Of a DNA stretch of 64,000 nt, positions 36,715 to 47,424 are shown piece after piece (positions within the stretch are counted from its first letter, which is position 1; every line of letters begins with the position of its first letter). The DNA comes from Kofleriaceae bacterium (GTDB lineage: Bacteria; Myxococcota_A; Polyangia; Haliangiales; Haliangiaceae). A program made the position numbers and the translations under genes. The stretch spans positions 1-64,000 of the forward strand of contig JAGPCY010000046.1 in assembly GCA_018057825.1 (NCBI GenBank), written 5' to 3'. The notes below the pieces were generated by a model, which saw nothing but the letters and a program-made list of their open reading frames with translations, was not told the origin of the DNA and ran no database searches.

Positions 36715-39700
36715 TCACGGCGGCGCGGTCAAGGTCTCGCGGATCCGCTGGTAGTCGTCGGACAGGTAGAAGCGGATGAGATCGGCGCCGCCCAGGACCG
36801 CGCCCAGGGCGACCGTGGCGTCGTGAGACAGGAGCATCTCGCCGGAGATCCGCGCGATCATCCAGGTGGCGTCGAAGAAGTCGTCGCACGCGACCAGGCC
36901 GCCGCGCTTGGCGATCGCGAGCATGCCGTCGATCCAGGCCTCGCCGTCGAGCTCGCGGCCGCCGCCGGTGTGGCGCTCGATCACCCGCTGGGCCCGCTTG
37001 GGCAGGCCGCGGACGAACTCGTTGGTCGGGCCCGGCCGCTCGCTCTCGGGGAGCAAGAGCGACTTGACGAAGCCGCCGAGCTCGCTGCGCTGCTTCTTGC
37101 CCAGGTGGTGGAGGAAGGCGTAGCCGCCGCGCAGCGCCTCGAAGGCCCAGCCCAGGAGGTAGCGGCGCGGACCGTCGGCCTCGCCGATCAAGGTCCGGTC
37201 GATCACCACCAGCTTGCGCGGGGTCGCGACCATCGCCACCAGCCCGGGGACCCGCTCGCCCAGGAAGACCTCGGCCTCGACCCCGGTCAGGCGGCTGACG
37301 TCGGCGATCGCCGCGCGCAGCGCCGGGTCGTCGACCCGCTGCACCGGCAGCAGGTTCTCGCCGAGGAACGGGGTCGGGTAGAGCGCGGCCAGCTCGTCGG
37401 GGGCGGCCGCCAGGATCTCGCCGAAGACCTCGCGGGCGGCGGCGGTCACCAGCACCCGCTGGCGCAGGTCGTCGTCGAGGGACCGCACCACCGGCGCGAA
37501 CGGCACCTGCGGCCGCAGGTGCGCCGCCTCGGCTCGATCGGCGTCCTCGGCGAAGCCGAGCTGGCTCATGACCGCGTGGGAGCGGACCGCGCGGCTGATC
37601 TCGCCCAGCCGCAGGTAGTACGCGGCCAGGAGCCGGTACACCGGGGCGTGGTGGATCGTGCGCTCGAGGACCTTGCGCAGCTCGCTGACCGCCTTGGCCG
37701 GATCGTCGATGGCGTAGATCTCGGCCAGCGCCACGCGATCGGCCGGGCTGTCGTCGACGCCGAGGATGCCGCGGTAGGCCTCGATGGCGGCGGCCCGCTC
37801 GCCGGCCGACAGGAGGATGCGGGCCAGGCCGCGCTGCAGCGGCACCGCGGCGATCGGACCGCCCTTCTCCATCGCGGCGTGGGCGGCGTCGATCAAGAGC
37901 GTCTCGGCGGCGGCGCGATCGCCGGCGTCGGCGGCGCGGCGGGCCAGGGCCAGGGCCGGCGGGGCGTAGCCGGGGTCGTACTCGCACGCGCGTCGGTACT
38001 GCGAGGTCGCGCCGCGGGCGTCGCCGCCGACCTCGGTGATCCGGCCGCGGTAGTAGTAGTAGCGCGACAGGCTCTCGGGGGCGATCGCCGAGCCCGGCGC
38101 GGCGGCCAGCTCGATCACCCGATCGATCGCCGCCTTGGCCTCGGCGTAGCGGCCGAGGGCGAAGTGCTCCTGCGCCAGGAGGTAGTAGGCGTGCTCGTGG
38201 CTGGGGTCGAGGCGGATCACCTCGCGCAAGACCGCGATCGCGGCCTTGGCGTCCATCTCGCCGTCGGCGTGGATCTCGGCCTGGCGCATGAGCGCCGCCA
38301 GGTGCACGGGCAGCGGCGGCGGCGGCGTGGTGCCGACGAACCGGGTGATCGCGAGGGTGGCCTCGTTCCACCGCCGCAGGTTGACGTCGAGCGTGATCCG
38401 CGCCGACAGCACTGCGAAGTCGTCGGGTGCCAGGGCCACCGCCTCGGCGTAGATCGCCTGCGCGGTGTCGAGATCGCCGTCGCGCTCGACCGCGGCGGCC
38501 TGGGCGACCTTGACCCGGGCCAGGAGCGGCCCGGCGTCGTCGCGCTTCTTGTAGAGCTTGTCGAGCTCGCGAAACACCGACTCGAAGTCCCAGGCGTCCG
38601 CCCGGGCCCGCTGCAGCTCGAGCAGGTGATCGAGGGCCTCGAGGTTGGTCGGCTTGATCTCGAGGGCGACGATCAGGCTCTCGGCGGCGCCGCGCAGATC
38701 GCCGGTCTCGCGCTGGACCACGCCGCGCCGGCGATAGAACTCGCTGCGGGTGTTGGGATCGCCATCGCGCATGGCCTTGACCGCCAGCGCCTGGGCCAGC
38801 GGCAGGGCCTTGGCCCACTGCCGCGCGTCGTAGAAGTGCTCGAACAGGGCCTGGTTGGCCGGCAGACACTCGGGATCGACCGCCAGCGCGCTCTCGTAGT
38901 AGTGCATCGCCCGCGACGGGTCGGCCAGGCGCTGCTCGTAGATGCGGCCGATCTGGGCGAACACCCCGGCCCGCTCCTTGTCGTCCTGCCACAGCTTGAC
39001 CTCGAGCTCGAGGGTCTGGATGACCCGCGGCCAGTCCTCGCGGCGGCGGTACAGATCGCGCAGGCCATGGACCGCGGGCAGACACGACGGCGAGGTCTTG
39101 ATCGCCGCGTCGTAGTACCGGATCGCGTCCTCCTCCTTGCCGAACTTGGCCTCCATCACCGAGCCGCACTTGAAGTACAAGAGGGCCTTCAGGTTGCGAT
39201 CGGTGGTGACCCGGATCTGCCGGCGGGTGACGTCGACGAACTCGGCCCACTGCTCGGTCGACTCGTAGATCCGCCCCAGAGCCTCGAGGGCGTCCTTGTT
39301 GGTCGGCGCGATCTCGAGGATGCGCTGGTAGTGCTCGGTGGCCTTGCCCTCGTCGCGCAGGCCGTCCTCGGAGATCTGGGCGATGCGGCGCAGGATCGCG
39401 GTGGCGGCGTCGCCGACCGGCGCGGTCGCCAGCCGCTTGCGCAGCACCTCGACCAGCTTGCCCCACTCCTGGTTGCGCTCGTACCAGCGCTCGAGCGCGT
39501 CGAGGGCCTCGGGGTCGCCCGGCTCGGCGTCGAGCACCTGCTGGTAGAGCCGCGCCGCCTCGGCGAAGTCGCGCATCTTGGCGGCGGCGACGCGGGCCGC
39601 CCGGCGCAGCGCCTCGAGGCGACGCTCGTCGTCGCGGATGAGCGAGGCCCGCTTCTCGTAGATCGTGAGCAGCCCCGACCAGTCGTTCTTCTGCGCGTAG

Positions 39701-42700
39701 ATCGACTCGAGGAATTTCACCGAGGTGTCGTTGTCGGGATCGATCTCGATGACCCGGGCGTAGGACGCGGCCGCGGCGTCGGCCTCGCCCAGGTACTGGA
39801 GCTGGACCTGGCCCCGGCGGGCGTACAGATCCGACAGCCGGTAGGCCCGCGACTGCCCGCCCTCGATCAGATCGATCGCGGTCTGGTACAGGTGCATCGC
39901 CGCCGGCCAGCGCTCGTGCTTGTAGCAGAGCTTCTCGAGCGCGGTGAAGACCTCGCGGTTGCCGGGGTCGGCGACGAAGGCCGCGGTCGAGGCCGCGATC
40001 GCGCCGTCGATGTCGCCGCGGGCCTGGCGGACCGCGGCGATGCGGAGCTGGAGCTGCGCCCGCTCGACCTTGTCGGCGCAGGCGTCGGCGCGCAGCTCGA
40101 GGACCCGCAGCAGATCCTTGTCGCGGCCGGCCTGCTCGTAGAGCCGCTCGAGGGCCTCGAGGGACGGGCCGTGGTGTGGGCTGCGCTCGAGGACCGCCTC
40201 GTAGGCCTGGGCCGCCTCGAGGGGTTTGCCCAGGCGCTGATCGCGCAGCTCGCCCAGCCGCAGGAGCACCGCGATCTGAGCGTCGGTGTCGACCGATGGC
40301 GTGGCGGCCAGCTCGCGCTCGAGGGCGGCCGCCAGCTCGGGCCACCGGCCGGCGCGCTCGAGGAGCCGGCTCAGGTCGCGCTGGGTCTCGACGGTCGGCG
40401 CCGCCTGCGCGGCCAGGGCGTGGAAGCGGATCGCGGTGTCGACGTCGCCGAGCTTGTCCTCGGCCATGCGGGCCAGGGCCGCGGCCAGGCGCGGCCGCTC
40501 GGCGACCGGGGCCTCGGCGAGCTCGGCCTGGCGCACCGCCGACAGCTCGGTCCACTCCTCGAGGCGCTCGAGGGCCTCGGCCAGGACGTGGAGGTGGGCC
40601 AAGGTCCGGGGCGCGCGGCGGAAGCCGTCGGCGATCGCGCGCCAGTCCTGGGCGGCGCGGCCGGCGTCGGCCAGGCCGGTGAGCGCGGCCTCGTGCTCGG
40701 GCTCGATGCTGAGAGCGTCGGTGAACGACGCGACCGCGGCCGCGGGATCGCCGGCGGCGGCGTGCAGCCGACCGAGCTCGAGCTGGACCGCGACCCGGCG
40801 CGACGGCTCGACGCCGCGCTCGAGCTCGCCGACCAGGACCGCGATCAGGCGCTCGGTCCGGCCGTGCTTGCGATGCAGCGCCGCCTGGGCCCGCAGCGGC
40901 TCGGGGCCCCGCTCGTCGAGGCGAGCCGCGGTCTCGTAGGCGGCCAGGGCGGCGACGTCGTCGCTGCGCTGGGTCTCCTCGAGCTGGCCGATCTCGAGGT
41001 GGAGCTCGGCGGCGCGCCGGCGATCGCTGGTCCGCTCGGCGATGCGCAGCCGCATCGCGATCGCCTGGTCCCACTGCCGCCCGTGCTCGTAGAGCCGGGC
41101 CAGCTCGTAGGCGGTGTCGAGATCGTCGGGGGCCAGGGCCTGGGCCTGCTCGAGGACCGCTCGGGCCTGGCGCAGATCGCCGAGCTCGCCGGCCAAGAGC
41201 GCGCCGTGCTCGCGCAACACCGCGGCCTTGCCAGTTGGGCTCACCAGGAGCGCCGCCAGCTCGGTGAGCGTCGTCGACAGTTCGGTCCAGCGCTCGGCCT
41301 TGCGGTAGATCGCGGCCAGCGCGACCTTGGCCGCCGGATCGTAGGTGGCCCGCCGACCGGCGGCGAGGAAGGCCTCCTCGGCCTCGAGGAACCGGCCGCG
41401 CGCCAGCTCGAGGAGGCCGGCGGTGGTGAGGTGGGCGGCGCCGACCTGGGCCTCGCTCGCGGTGGCGGCCGCGGCGCGGTGCAGCTCGGCCAGCTCGCCG
41501 CGCTCGTGACGGCGGCGGGCCAGGCGGAGTTGCAGGTCGAGCTCGCTGGCGCGCTCGGCCGGCGGGCGCGCGGCGGCCGCGACCCGCGCCAGCTCGGTGG
41601 CCCGCGTCAGATCGCCGACCCGCAGCTCGACCACCAGGGCGGCGCGCCGGAGCTCTTGCCCGGCGGTGAGCGTGGCGACCAAGCGCTCGGCCGGGCCACC
41701 GAGGAGCGCGGCCTCGAGCTGGCGGACCGCGCCCGGGCCGCGCAGGTGAGCCAGCGCGGCCTCGCCGAGCTCGAGGGCGGGCAGGCCGTGAGCCCCGGCC
41801 AGCTCGAAGGCGCGCCAGGCGTACGCGCCGGCGGCGACCCCGAGGCCCGACGCGGTCGCCAGGGTGTGGAGCGCGGCCACCGCGTCGGCCCAGCGGCCGG
41901 CCAGGATCGCGACGCTGGCGGCGGCGGCGTGGGCGAGGATCGCGCCGAAGTCGGCCTCGACGGCGATCGACCGGTACCCGGCGAGGGCGGCGCCGAGATC
42001 GCCGGCCGCGCGGTGAGCGTCGGCGAGCTGATAGCGGGCCGCGGCCACGGCGCGCGGCGCCGCGCCATCGGCGACCAGGAGCGCGACCCGCCGCTCGAGG
42101 AGCGCGACCCGCTCGCCCGGCCGCGCGCCGGGAGCCCGGGCGTTGGCCTCGAGGGCGAGGTCGAGCGCGCGCAGCCAGTGCAGGGCCGGACCGCGGGCGT
42201 GGTCGCCGGCGAGCACGGCGGCGGTCAGCTCGGCGGCGCGCGCCGGCTGGCCGAGGCGATCGAGCGCGAGGGCCTGGGCCTGGGCCAGGAGCTCGGCCGT
42301 GGCGTCGGCGGCGGTGGCCTCGGCGAAGGCGGCGTCGGCGGCGTCGCGCCAGGCGCCGGCCGCGGCCCGCGCCAGCGCGGTCAGCTCGCGCAGCTCGCCC
42401 GCGAGCTCGGCGTCGCCGGTCTCGGTCGCGGCCAAGACCGCGAGCGCGCGATCGGCCGCGCCCTGCCCGTACAGCCAGACCTCGGCGAGGTCGCGGCGAC
42501 CGCGGGCCCGCGCCACCGGGTCGGCGCCACGCTCGAGGGCGGCCCCGGCGGCGTCGAGGAGCGCGCGATCGCCGGCGGCGGCGCCGTGGCCGAGGCGCAG
42601 GCGCGCGGTCAGCGGGTGGCGATCGGCCAGCTCGAGGTAGCGGATGCCGGCGTCGGCGTCGTCGAGGACGTCGGTCGCGGCCAGGGCCAGGCGCACGTTG

Positions 42701-43068
42701 AGCTCGGCCAGGCGTTGATCGTCGGCGCCGCCGCGCTCGGTGAGGAGCGCCTCGCTCTCGCTGGCCAGGAGCTCGAGCACCGCGTCGATCATCCCGGCCG
42801 AGCCGGCGCCGTCGATGCGCCGGGTGTGATCGCCAGTGGCCTCGTCGTCGCTGGCCAGGAGCCGCGCCGCGGCGCTCGGCGGCGTCGGTGGCGCGGCGTG
42901 CGGCAGGGCGAGGGGCGGCGGCGGCGATAGCGCAGGTGAAGGCGCGGGCGCGGCAGCGGGCGCCGGGAGCACCGGCGGGGCGGGCTCGCGGCGAGGCAGG
43001 GTCGGCAGGCTAGGTAACGCCGGCAGCGGCGGCGGGCGCTGCGGTCGATCCGGCGGAGGCTCTGCCAT
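36715..43068 (-). CDS. Giant tetratricopeptide-repeat protein
   Basis: A 2117-residue protein. A Pro/Ala-rich N-terminus (about 85 residues) is followed by many TPR-like helix pairs nearly to residue 2000; clear units include ALEALERLYEQAGR, ALDALERWYERNQEWGKL, ALEALGRIYESTEQW and AYYLLAQEHFALGRYAEAKA. No signal peptide or catalytic motif is visible. TPR arrays of this size in myxobacteria act as scaffolds, for instance in motility, but the client is unknown. A continuous antisense ORF of similar size is an artefact of GC-rich third positions. The divergent partner is the gene at 43214. Confidence 0.88.
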   Translation of the reverse strand: MAEPPPDRPQRPPPLPALPSLPTLPRREPAPPVLPAPAAAPAPSPALSPPPPLALPHAAPPTPPSAAARLLASDDEATGDHTRRIDGAGSAGMIDAVLELLASESEALLTERGGADDQRLAELNVRLALAATDVLDDADAGIRYLELADRHPLTARLRLGHGAAAGDRALLDAAGAALERGADPVARARGRRDLAEVWLYGQGAADRALAVLAATETGDAELAGELRELTALARAAAGAWRDAADAAFAEATAADATAELLAQAQALALDRLGQPARAAELTAAVLAGDHARGPALHWLRALDLALEANARAPGARPGERVALLERRVALLVADGAAPRAVAAARYQLADAHRAAGDLGAALAGYRSIAVEADFGAILAHAAAASVAILAGRWADAVAALHTLATASGLGVAAGAYAWRAFELAGAHGLPALELGEAALAHLRGPGAVRQLEAALLGGPAERLVATLTAGQELRRAALVVELRVGDLTRATELARVAAAARPPAERASELDLQLRLARRRHERGELAELHRAAAATASEAQVGAAHLTTAGLLELARGRFLEAEEAFLAAGRRATYDPAAKVALAAIYRKAERWTELSTTLTELAALLVSPTGKAAVLREHGALLAGELGDLRQARAVLEQAQALAPDDLDTAYELARLYEHGRQWDQAIAMRLRIAERTSDRRRAAELHLEIGQLEETQRSDDVAALAAYETAARLDERGPEPLRAQAALHRKHGRTERLIAVLVGELERGVEPSRRVAVQLELGRLHAAAGDPAAAVASFTDALSIEPEHEAALTGLADAGRAAQDWRAIADGFRRAPRTLAHLHVLAEALERLEEWTELSAVRQAELAEAPVAERPRLAAALARMAEDKLGDVDTAIRFHALAAQAAPTVETQRDLSRLLERAGRWPELAAALERELAATPSVDTDAQIAVLLRLGELRDQRLGKPLEAAQAYEAVLERSPHHGPSLEALERLYEQAGRDKDLLRVLELRADACADKVERAQLQLRIAAVRQARGDIDGAIAASTAAFVADPGNREVFTALEKLCYKHERWPAAMHLYQTAIDLIEGGQSRAYRLSDLYARRGQVQLQYLGEADAAAASYARVIEIDPDNDTSVKFLESIYAQKNDWSGLLTIYEKRASLIRDDERRLEALRRAARVAAAKMRDFAEAARLYQQVLDAEPGDPEALDALERWYERNQEWGKLVEVLRKRLATAPVGDAATAILRRIAQISEDGLRDEGKATEHYQRILEIAPTNKDALEALGRIYESTEQWAEFVDVTRRQIRVTTDRNLKALLYFKCGSVMEAKFGKEEDAIRYYDAAIKTSPSCLPAVHGLRDLYRRREDWPRVIQTLELEVKLWQDDKERAGVFAQIGRIYEQRLADPSRAMHYYESALAVDPECLPANQALFEHFYDARQWAKALPLAQALAVKAMRDGDPNTRSEFYRRRGVVQRETGDLRGAAESLIVALEIKPTNLEALDHLLELQRARADAWDFESVFRELDKLYKKRDDAGPLLARVKVAQAAAVERDGDLDTAQAIYAEAVALAPDDFAVLSARITLDVNLRRWNEATLAITRFVGTTPPPPLPVHLAALMRQAEIHADGEMDAKAAIAVLREVIRLDPSHEHAYYLLAQEHFALGRYAEAKAAIDRVIELAAAPGSAIAPESLSRYYYYRGRITEVGGDARGATSQYRRACEYDPGYAPPALALARRAADAGDRAAAETLLIDAAHAAMEKGGPIAAVPLQRGLARILLSAGERAAAIEAYRGILGVDDSPADRVALAEIYAIDDPAKAVSELRKVLERTIHHAPVYRLLAAYYLRLGEISRAVRSHAVMSQLGFAEDADRAEAAHLRPQVPFAPVVRSLDDDLRQRVLVTAAAREVFGEILAAAPDELAALYPTPFLGENLLPVQRVDDPALRAAIADVSRLTGVEAEVFLGERVPGLVAMVATPRKLVVIDRTLIGEADGPRRYLLGWAFEALRGGYAFLHHLGKKQRSELGGFVKSLLLPESERPGPTNEFVRGLPKRAQRVIERHTGGGRELDGEAWIDGMLAIAKRGGLVACDDFFDATWMIARISGEMLLSHDATVALGAVLGGADLIRFYLSDDYQRIRETLTAPP

Positions 43069-43176
43069 CTCGCGGATATCGTAACAGGGCCCGGGCGCGG
43101 TTGCGCGGGCCGAGCCGGGTTCGCGCCGTCGACCTCACCCGTCCGCGGTAGATCGACGGCCCCCACCACGTCGGGT

Positions 43177-43204
43177 TTGACCGCGACGCCCCGGCTTGGA
43201 TACT
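43177..43204 (+). promoter_or_regulatory. Sigma-70-type promoter for the gene at 43214
   Basis: TTGACC (43177-43182) and GATACT (43199-43204) with a 16-base spacer. The predicted start is close to 43211, so the mRNA would be almost leaderless. Clear hexamers are rare in this GC-rich sequence. Confidence 0.5.
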
Positions 43205-43213
43205 CTCGTCGTG

Positions 43214-44134
43214 ATGTCCGGCCCGATGCGCGCTGTGTGCGTCACGCGCGACGCGGTCCTCCGGCGCACGCTGCGCCGCAGCCTGCACGCGGCCGGCTCC
43301 GAGGTCGAGTTCGTCGACACCATCGACGCCGTCGACCGCGAGGCCGCGCTGGTGGTGATCGATCGGCCGACGCACGACGCCCTGACCGCGGACGCTCGCG
43401 CCGCGGTCGCCGCGGGCCGCGCGCTCTTGGTGCTGGGCGCGTCCCTGGCCGACGACGGCACCGTCGACGGCCTGCGCGCCGACGGCTGCAACCACGTGAT
43501 CACGACCAGCGACGAGCACGACGACGCCGAGCTGGTCGTGACCTCGGGCAAGCTGGCCTCGGGTGACTTCTTCGGCCTCGAGAAGTACCTGGCGTGGGGC
43601 GTGCGGGTCCACGCCCGCGAGGTCGGCAACTACGAAGAGAAGCGCGCCGCCCTGGGCGCGGTGACCCAGTCGGCGCGCGACGCCGGGGGCCGCCGCTCGA
43701 CGGTGGCGCGGATCGAGAGCGTGGTCGACGAGCTGCTCATGAACGCGATGTACGACGCGCCGGCGGCGGCCCGCGGCGACGCGCCGCGGCTCCCGACCGA
43801 CGTCCTCGAGCGGGTCGCGGCGCCGGCGCTCCTGCGCTGGGCCTCCGACGGCCGCCACTTCGCGGTGTCGGTCGAGGATCGTTTCGGTGCCCTGGCCAAG
43901 GGCGCGATCGTCGAGCACCTGCAGCGCGCCCGGGCCGAGCGCGGTCGGCCGCGCACGCCCGCGGAGTCCGCCGGCGCCGGCCTGGGGCTGTATTTCATCG
44001 TGTCGTCGGTCACTCGGTTCATCGCCAACGTCGATCTCGGTCACCGCACCGAGGTGATCGGCCTGTTCGATCTCCGGCAGGCCGGTCGCGACGGCGACGC
44101 CTGCGCGCGCTCGCTCCACGTCTTCGCGCGGTGA
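43214..44134 (+). CDS. Receiver-like plus HATPase-like regulatory protein
   Basis: A 306-residue protein. Residues 1-115 resemble a degenerate receiver domain: the phospho-acceptor position in LVVIDRPTHDAL is Asp, but neighbouring acidic residues are weak. Residues about 140-290 carry an N-box ESVVDELLMNAMYDAP and a G-box AGAGLGLYFIVSSV, as in histidine-kinase-like ATPases of the RsbW/anti-sigma type. No His dimerisation motif is seen. ATG 43214 or 43226 is possible. Probably a one-protein switch; partner unknown. Confidence 0.7.
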   Translation: MSGPMRAVCVTRDAVLRRTLRRSLHAAGSEVEFVDTIDAVDREAALVVIDRPTHDALTADARAAVAAGRALLVLGASLADDGTVDGLRADGCNHVITTSDEHDDAELVVTSGKLASGDFFGLEKYLAWGVRVHAREVGNYEEKRAALGAVTQSARDAGGRRSTVARIESVVDELLMNAMYDAPAAARGDAPRLPTDVLERVAAPALLRWASDGRHFAVSVEDRFGALAKGAIVEHLQRARAERGRPRTPAESAGAGLGLYFIVSSVTRFIANVDLGHRTEVIGLFDLRQAGRDGDACARSLHVFAR

Positions 44135-44153
44135 GGCGCCGCGCGCGCCGCGC

Positions 44154-45418
44154 TCACGCCGCAGGGCGGCGCAGGCCGCCGACGAGCGCGCCGACCGCCA
44201 GCCCGAGGCCGAGGTGACCAGCGCTCGAGCCCGGCGTCGGGCTGGCCGCGATCGCGACGACCACCGCCGGCGCCAACCAGACCGCCAGCCACAGCCCGAC
44301 CAGCGCGCGCCGCGCGGTCGCGATCGCGGTCGGCGCGATCGGCAGGAGCGCGGTCGCCCGCGGCAGCTCGATCGGCGGTCGGCCGGTGGCGTGAGCCAGG
44401 GTCGCCGCGACCGCCGCCAGCGCGCCCGCGACCACCGCCAGCCACGGCTCGACTCCGCTCGGACGGCCGAGCCCAAGTCCGAGGAGCGCGACCGCGCCGG
44501 CGGCGCCCGCCAGCGCGAACAGCGGGTAGCGGCGCCGGATCAAGCGAGCCATGCGATCGAAGGCGATCGCGGCGTCGGCCGCGAGCCGATCGCGGACCAC
44601 GCGCTCGAGGCCGGTGATCGGCTGGATCTCGAGGTGGGCGAGGATCTGGCGATCGAGGGCCGCGACCTCGCGCATCGCCCGCGGCAGGACCCGCGCCGCG
44701 GTCGCGCCGGCCAGCGCCGCGGCCAGCGCCGCGACCGCGACCACGCCGATCAAGATCGCCGGGCCGCGCGGGCCCAGGCCGTCGGCCAGCCACGGGTGGA
44801 GCGCGAGGGCCGCGACCACCACCGCGGCGATCGTCGCGCCCGGCAGCGCCCCGAGGAGCGACGTGGTCGGCACCGCGGCGCCGCCGCCGAGCGCGGCGCT
44901 GGCGGCCGCGGCCTGCCCCGAGGCCACGACGTGGGCGGCGCCGACGCACACCGCCGGCACCAGCGCCGCGGTCGCCACCGCCAGCGCGACCACCAGCGCG
45001 GCGAGCCGGCCGCCGTAGGCCGGCTCGGCGACGGCGGCCAGCGTCACGGTCGGCGCCACCACCAGCGCCGCCGCGGCCGCGGTCCGCGCGGCCCGCACCA
45101 GCGCGGCGCGCCACAGCGCCGGCCCGGGGATCGGCAGCCGGGCCAGCATCGCCGCGTCGGCCCGCCAGAACAGCTGATGCGGGATCGCCAGCATCGCCGG
45201 GACGAAGCCGACGACGGCGATCATGAGCGCGAAGGCCGGCGACGGTGGCGCGGCGACGCCGGTCCGCCAACCGCCGCGATAGGCGGCCAGCCCGGCCGCG
45301 CCCAGCCCGACAGCGAGCGCCAGCCACCACCGCGGCGACGGTCGACCGCCGCGGCGGCGGGCGTCGTCGCGATCGCTCCACGCCAAGACGGTGCCGCCAT
45401 CGACGCCCGCTGGCGAGG

Positions 45419-45422
<4 letters not shown>
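44154..45422 (-). CDS. ABC transporter permease-like membrane protein
   Basis: A 422-residue very hydrophobic protein with about ten membrane segments. Its GTG start overlaps the stop of the ABC ATPase gene by 4 bases, which strongly suggests it is the permease of that transporter (ABC-2-like exporter). No sequence signature is clear. It converges on the gene at 43214 with 19 bases between. Confidence 0.7.
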
Positions 45423-46137
<715 letters not shown>

Positions 46138-46150
<13 letters not shown>

Positions 46151-47424
46151 GCGCCCCTCTTGTACACGACCCGATAGACGACGGCCTGGGTGGCGCCGGC
46201 CGGGACCTCGGTGACCAGGCGGATCTGCTGCGGGCCCTCCTTGGCGACCTCGGGCGTCGAGTAGTAGGCCAGGGTCCAGCACAGCCCGCGGTAGAGCTGC
46301 TCGCGCGCCACCACCCGCGCCGCGCGACGGCCGCGGTTGGTCAGCCGGATCGTGATCTCCTCGACCATCCGCTCGCGCTGATAGTCGAGGTCGAACATCG
46401 TCTGGCGCCAGGTGCCGGTGACGTCGGGGTTGACTCCCACCGGGATCGCGACGGTGCGCTCGGCGTCGGGCGCCGCCGGGGTCAGGTCGACCTGGCCGCG
46501 CCAGGTCGGCGCGCCGTCGTCGTCGAGGGACACCACCCGCACCGGCCCCGACGGCAGGGGCAAGACCGCGGCCGGCGGCAGGGTGAACGCCAGCGCGGTG
46601 TCGACCCGCGGCGACGCCGGCTCGCGGATCACGCGCGGCTCGGTCGACAGATCGTCGCGGTTGTTGTCCGGCGAGCGTGGCGCGTAGGTGAGCACCGCGG
46701 CCACTGGCACCGCGGCGGTCGGCAGCGCGACCTCGAGCCGCTGCGTGCCGAGGCCGACGCGGCGCGGTGGCCCCAGCGACAGCGGGTGGAGGCGAGCCCA
46801 GGCCTCGGCCGGCGTCGGCGTCGTCAGGTCGGCATCGACCACCGTGACCTGCGCCTGGCGCCAGGCCCGGCCGGTGCGGTTGTCGAGGGCGATCGCGCCG
46901 CGCAGCGCGGCCCGGCCATCGCGCTCGACCAGGCTGTAGCTGGCGTCCCAGGTCAGCGAGACGGTCTGGTAGCGGACGACCACCGTCACGGTCTGACCGC
47001 GGCGCGGGCTGGTGATGCGCAGGGTCGCGCTCGGGGAGGTCAGGACCTCGGGCCGCACGATCACCGACCCGGTCGCGGTGAGGATGTGGACGCCGTCGGC
47101 GCCGACCCCGCCGAGCCGCCCGACCACGACCTCGCCGCCGACCTGGGCCTCGATCGGATCGCCGGGGCGCGCCGCGGTCCGGGTCCAGCTCGCGATCGCG
47201 CCGAGCTCGCCGTCGACCTCGATGGTGGCGGTGGCCAGCTCGCCCGCCAGCGGCACCACGCCGACCCCGGCGTCGTCGATCGCCACCGCGAGCCGCTCCT
47301 CGACCAGGGCGGCGCCGCGGTACAGCGCGATCGACGCGTCGACCGTCGACGTAGCCGGACGGGCGCGGGCCGCACACGCGGTCATGACCAGAGCGACGAG
47401 GCAGGCGCCGCGCATCGAGCTCAC
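46138..47424 (-). CDS. DUF4139-like exported protein 1
   Basis: A 428-residue protein with a lipoprotein-like signal (LVALVMTACA) and a beta-rich body including VVRYQTVSLTWDASYSLVERDG, LRGAIALDNRTGRAW and the C-terminal EVPAGATQAVVYRVVY. These resemble DUF4139 (mucoidy-inhibitor-like) proteins. GTG 47424 overlaps the preceding stop by 4 bases; ATG 47415 is the alternative. It sits between a larger DUF4139-like gene and the ABC ATPase. Confidence 0.65.
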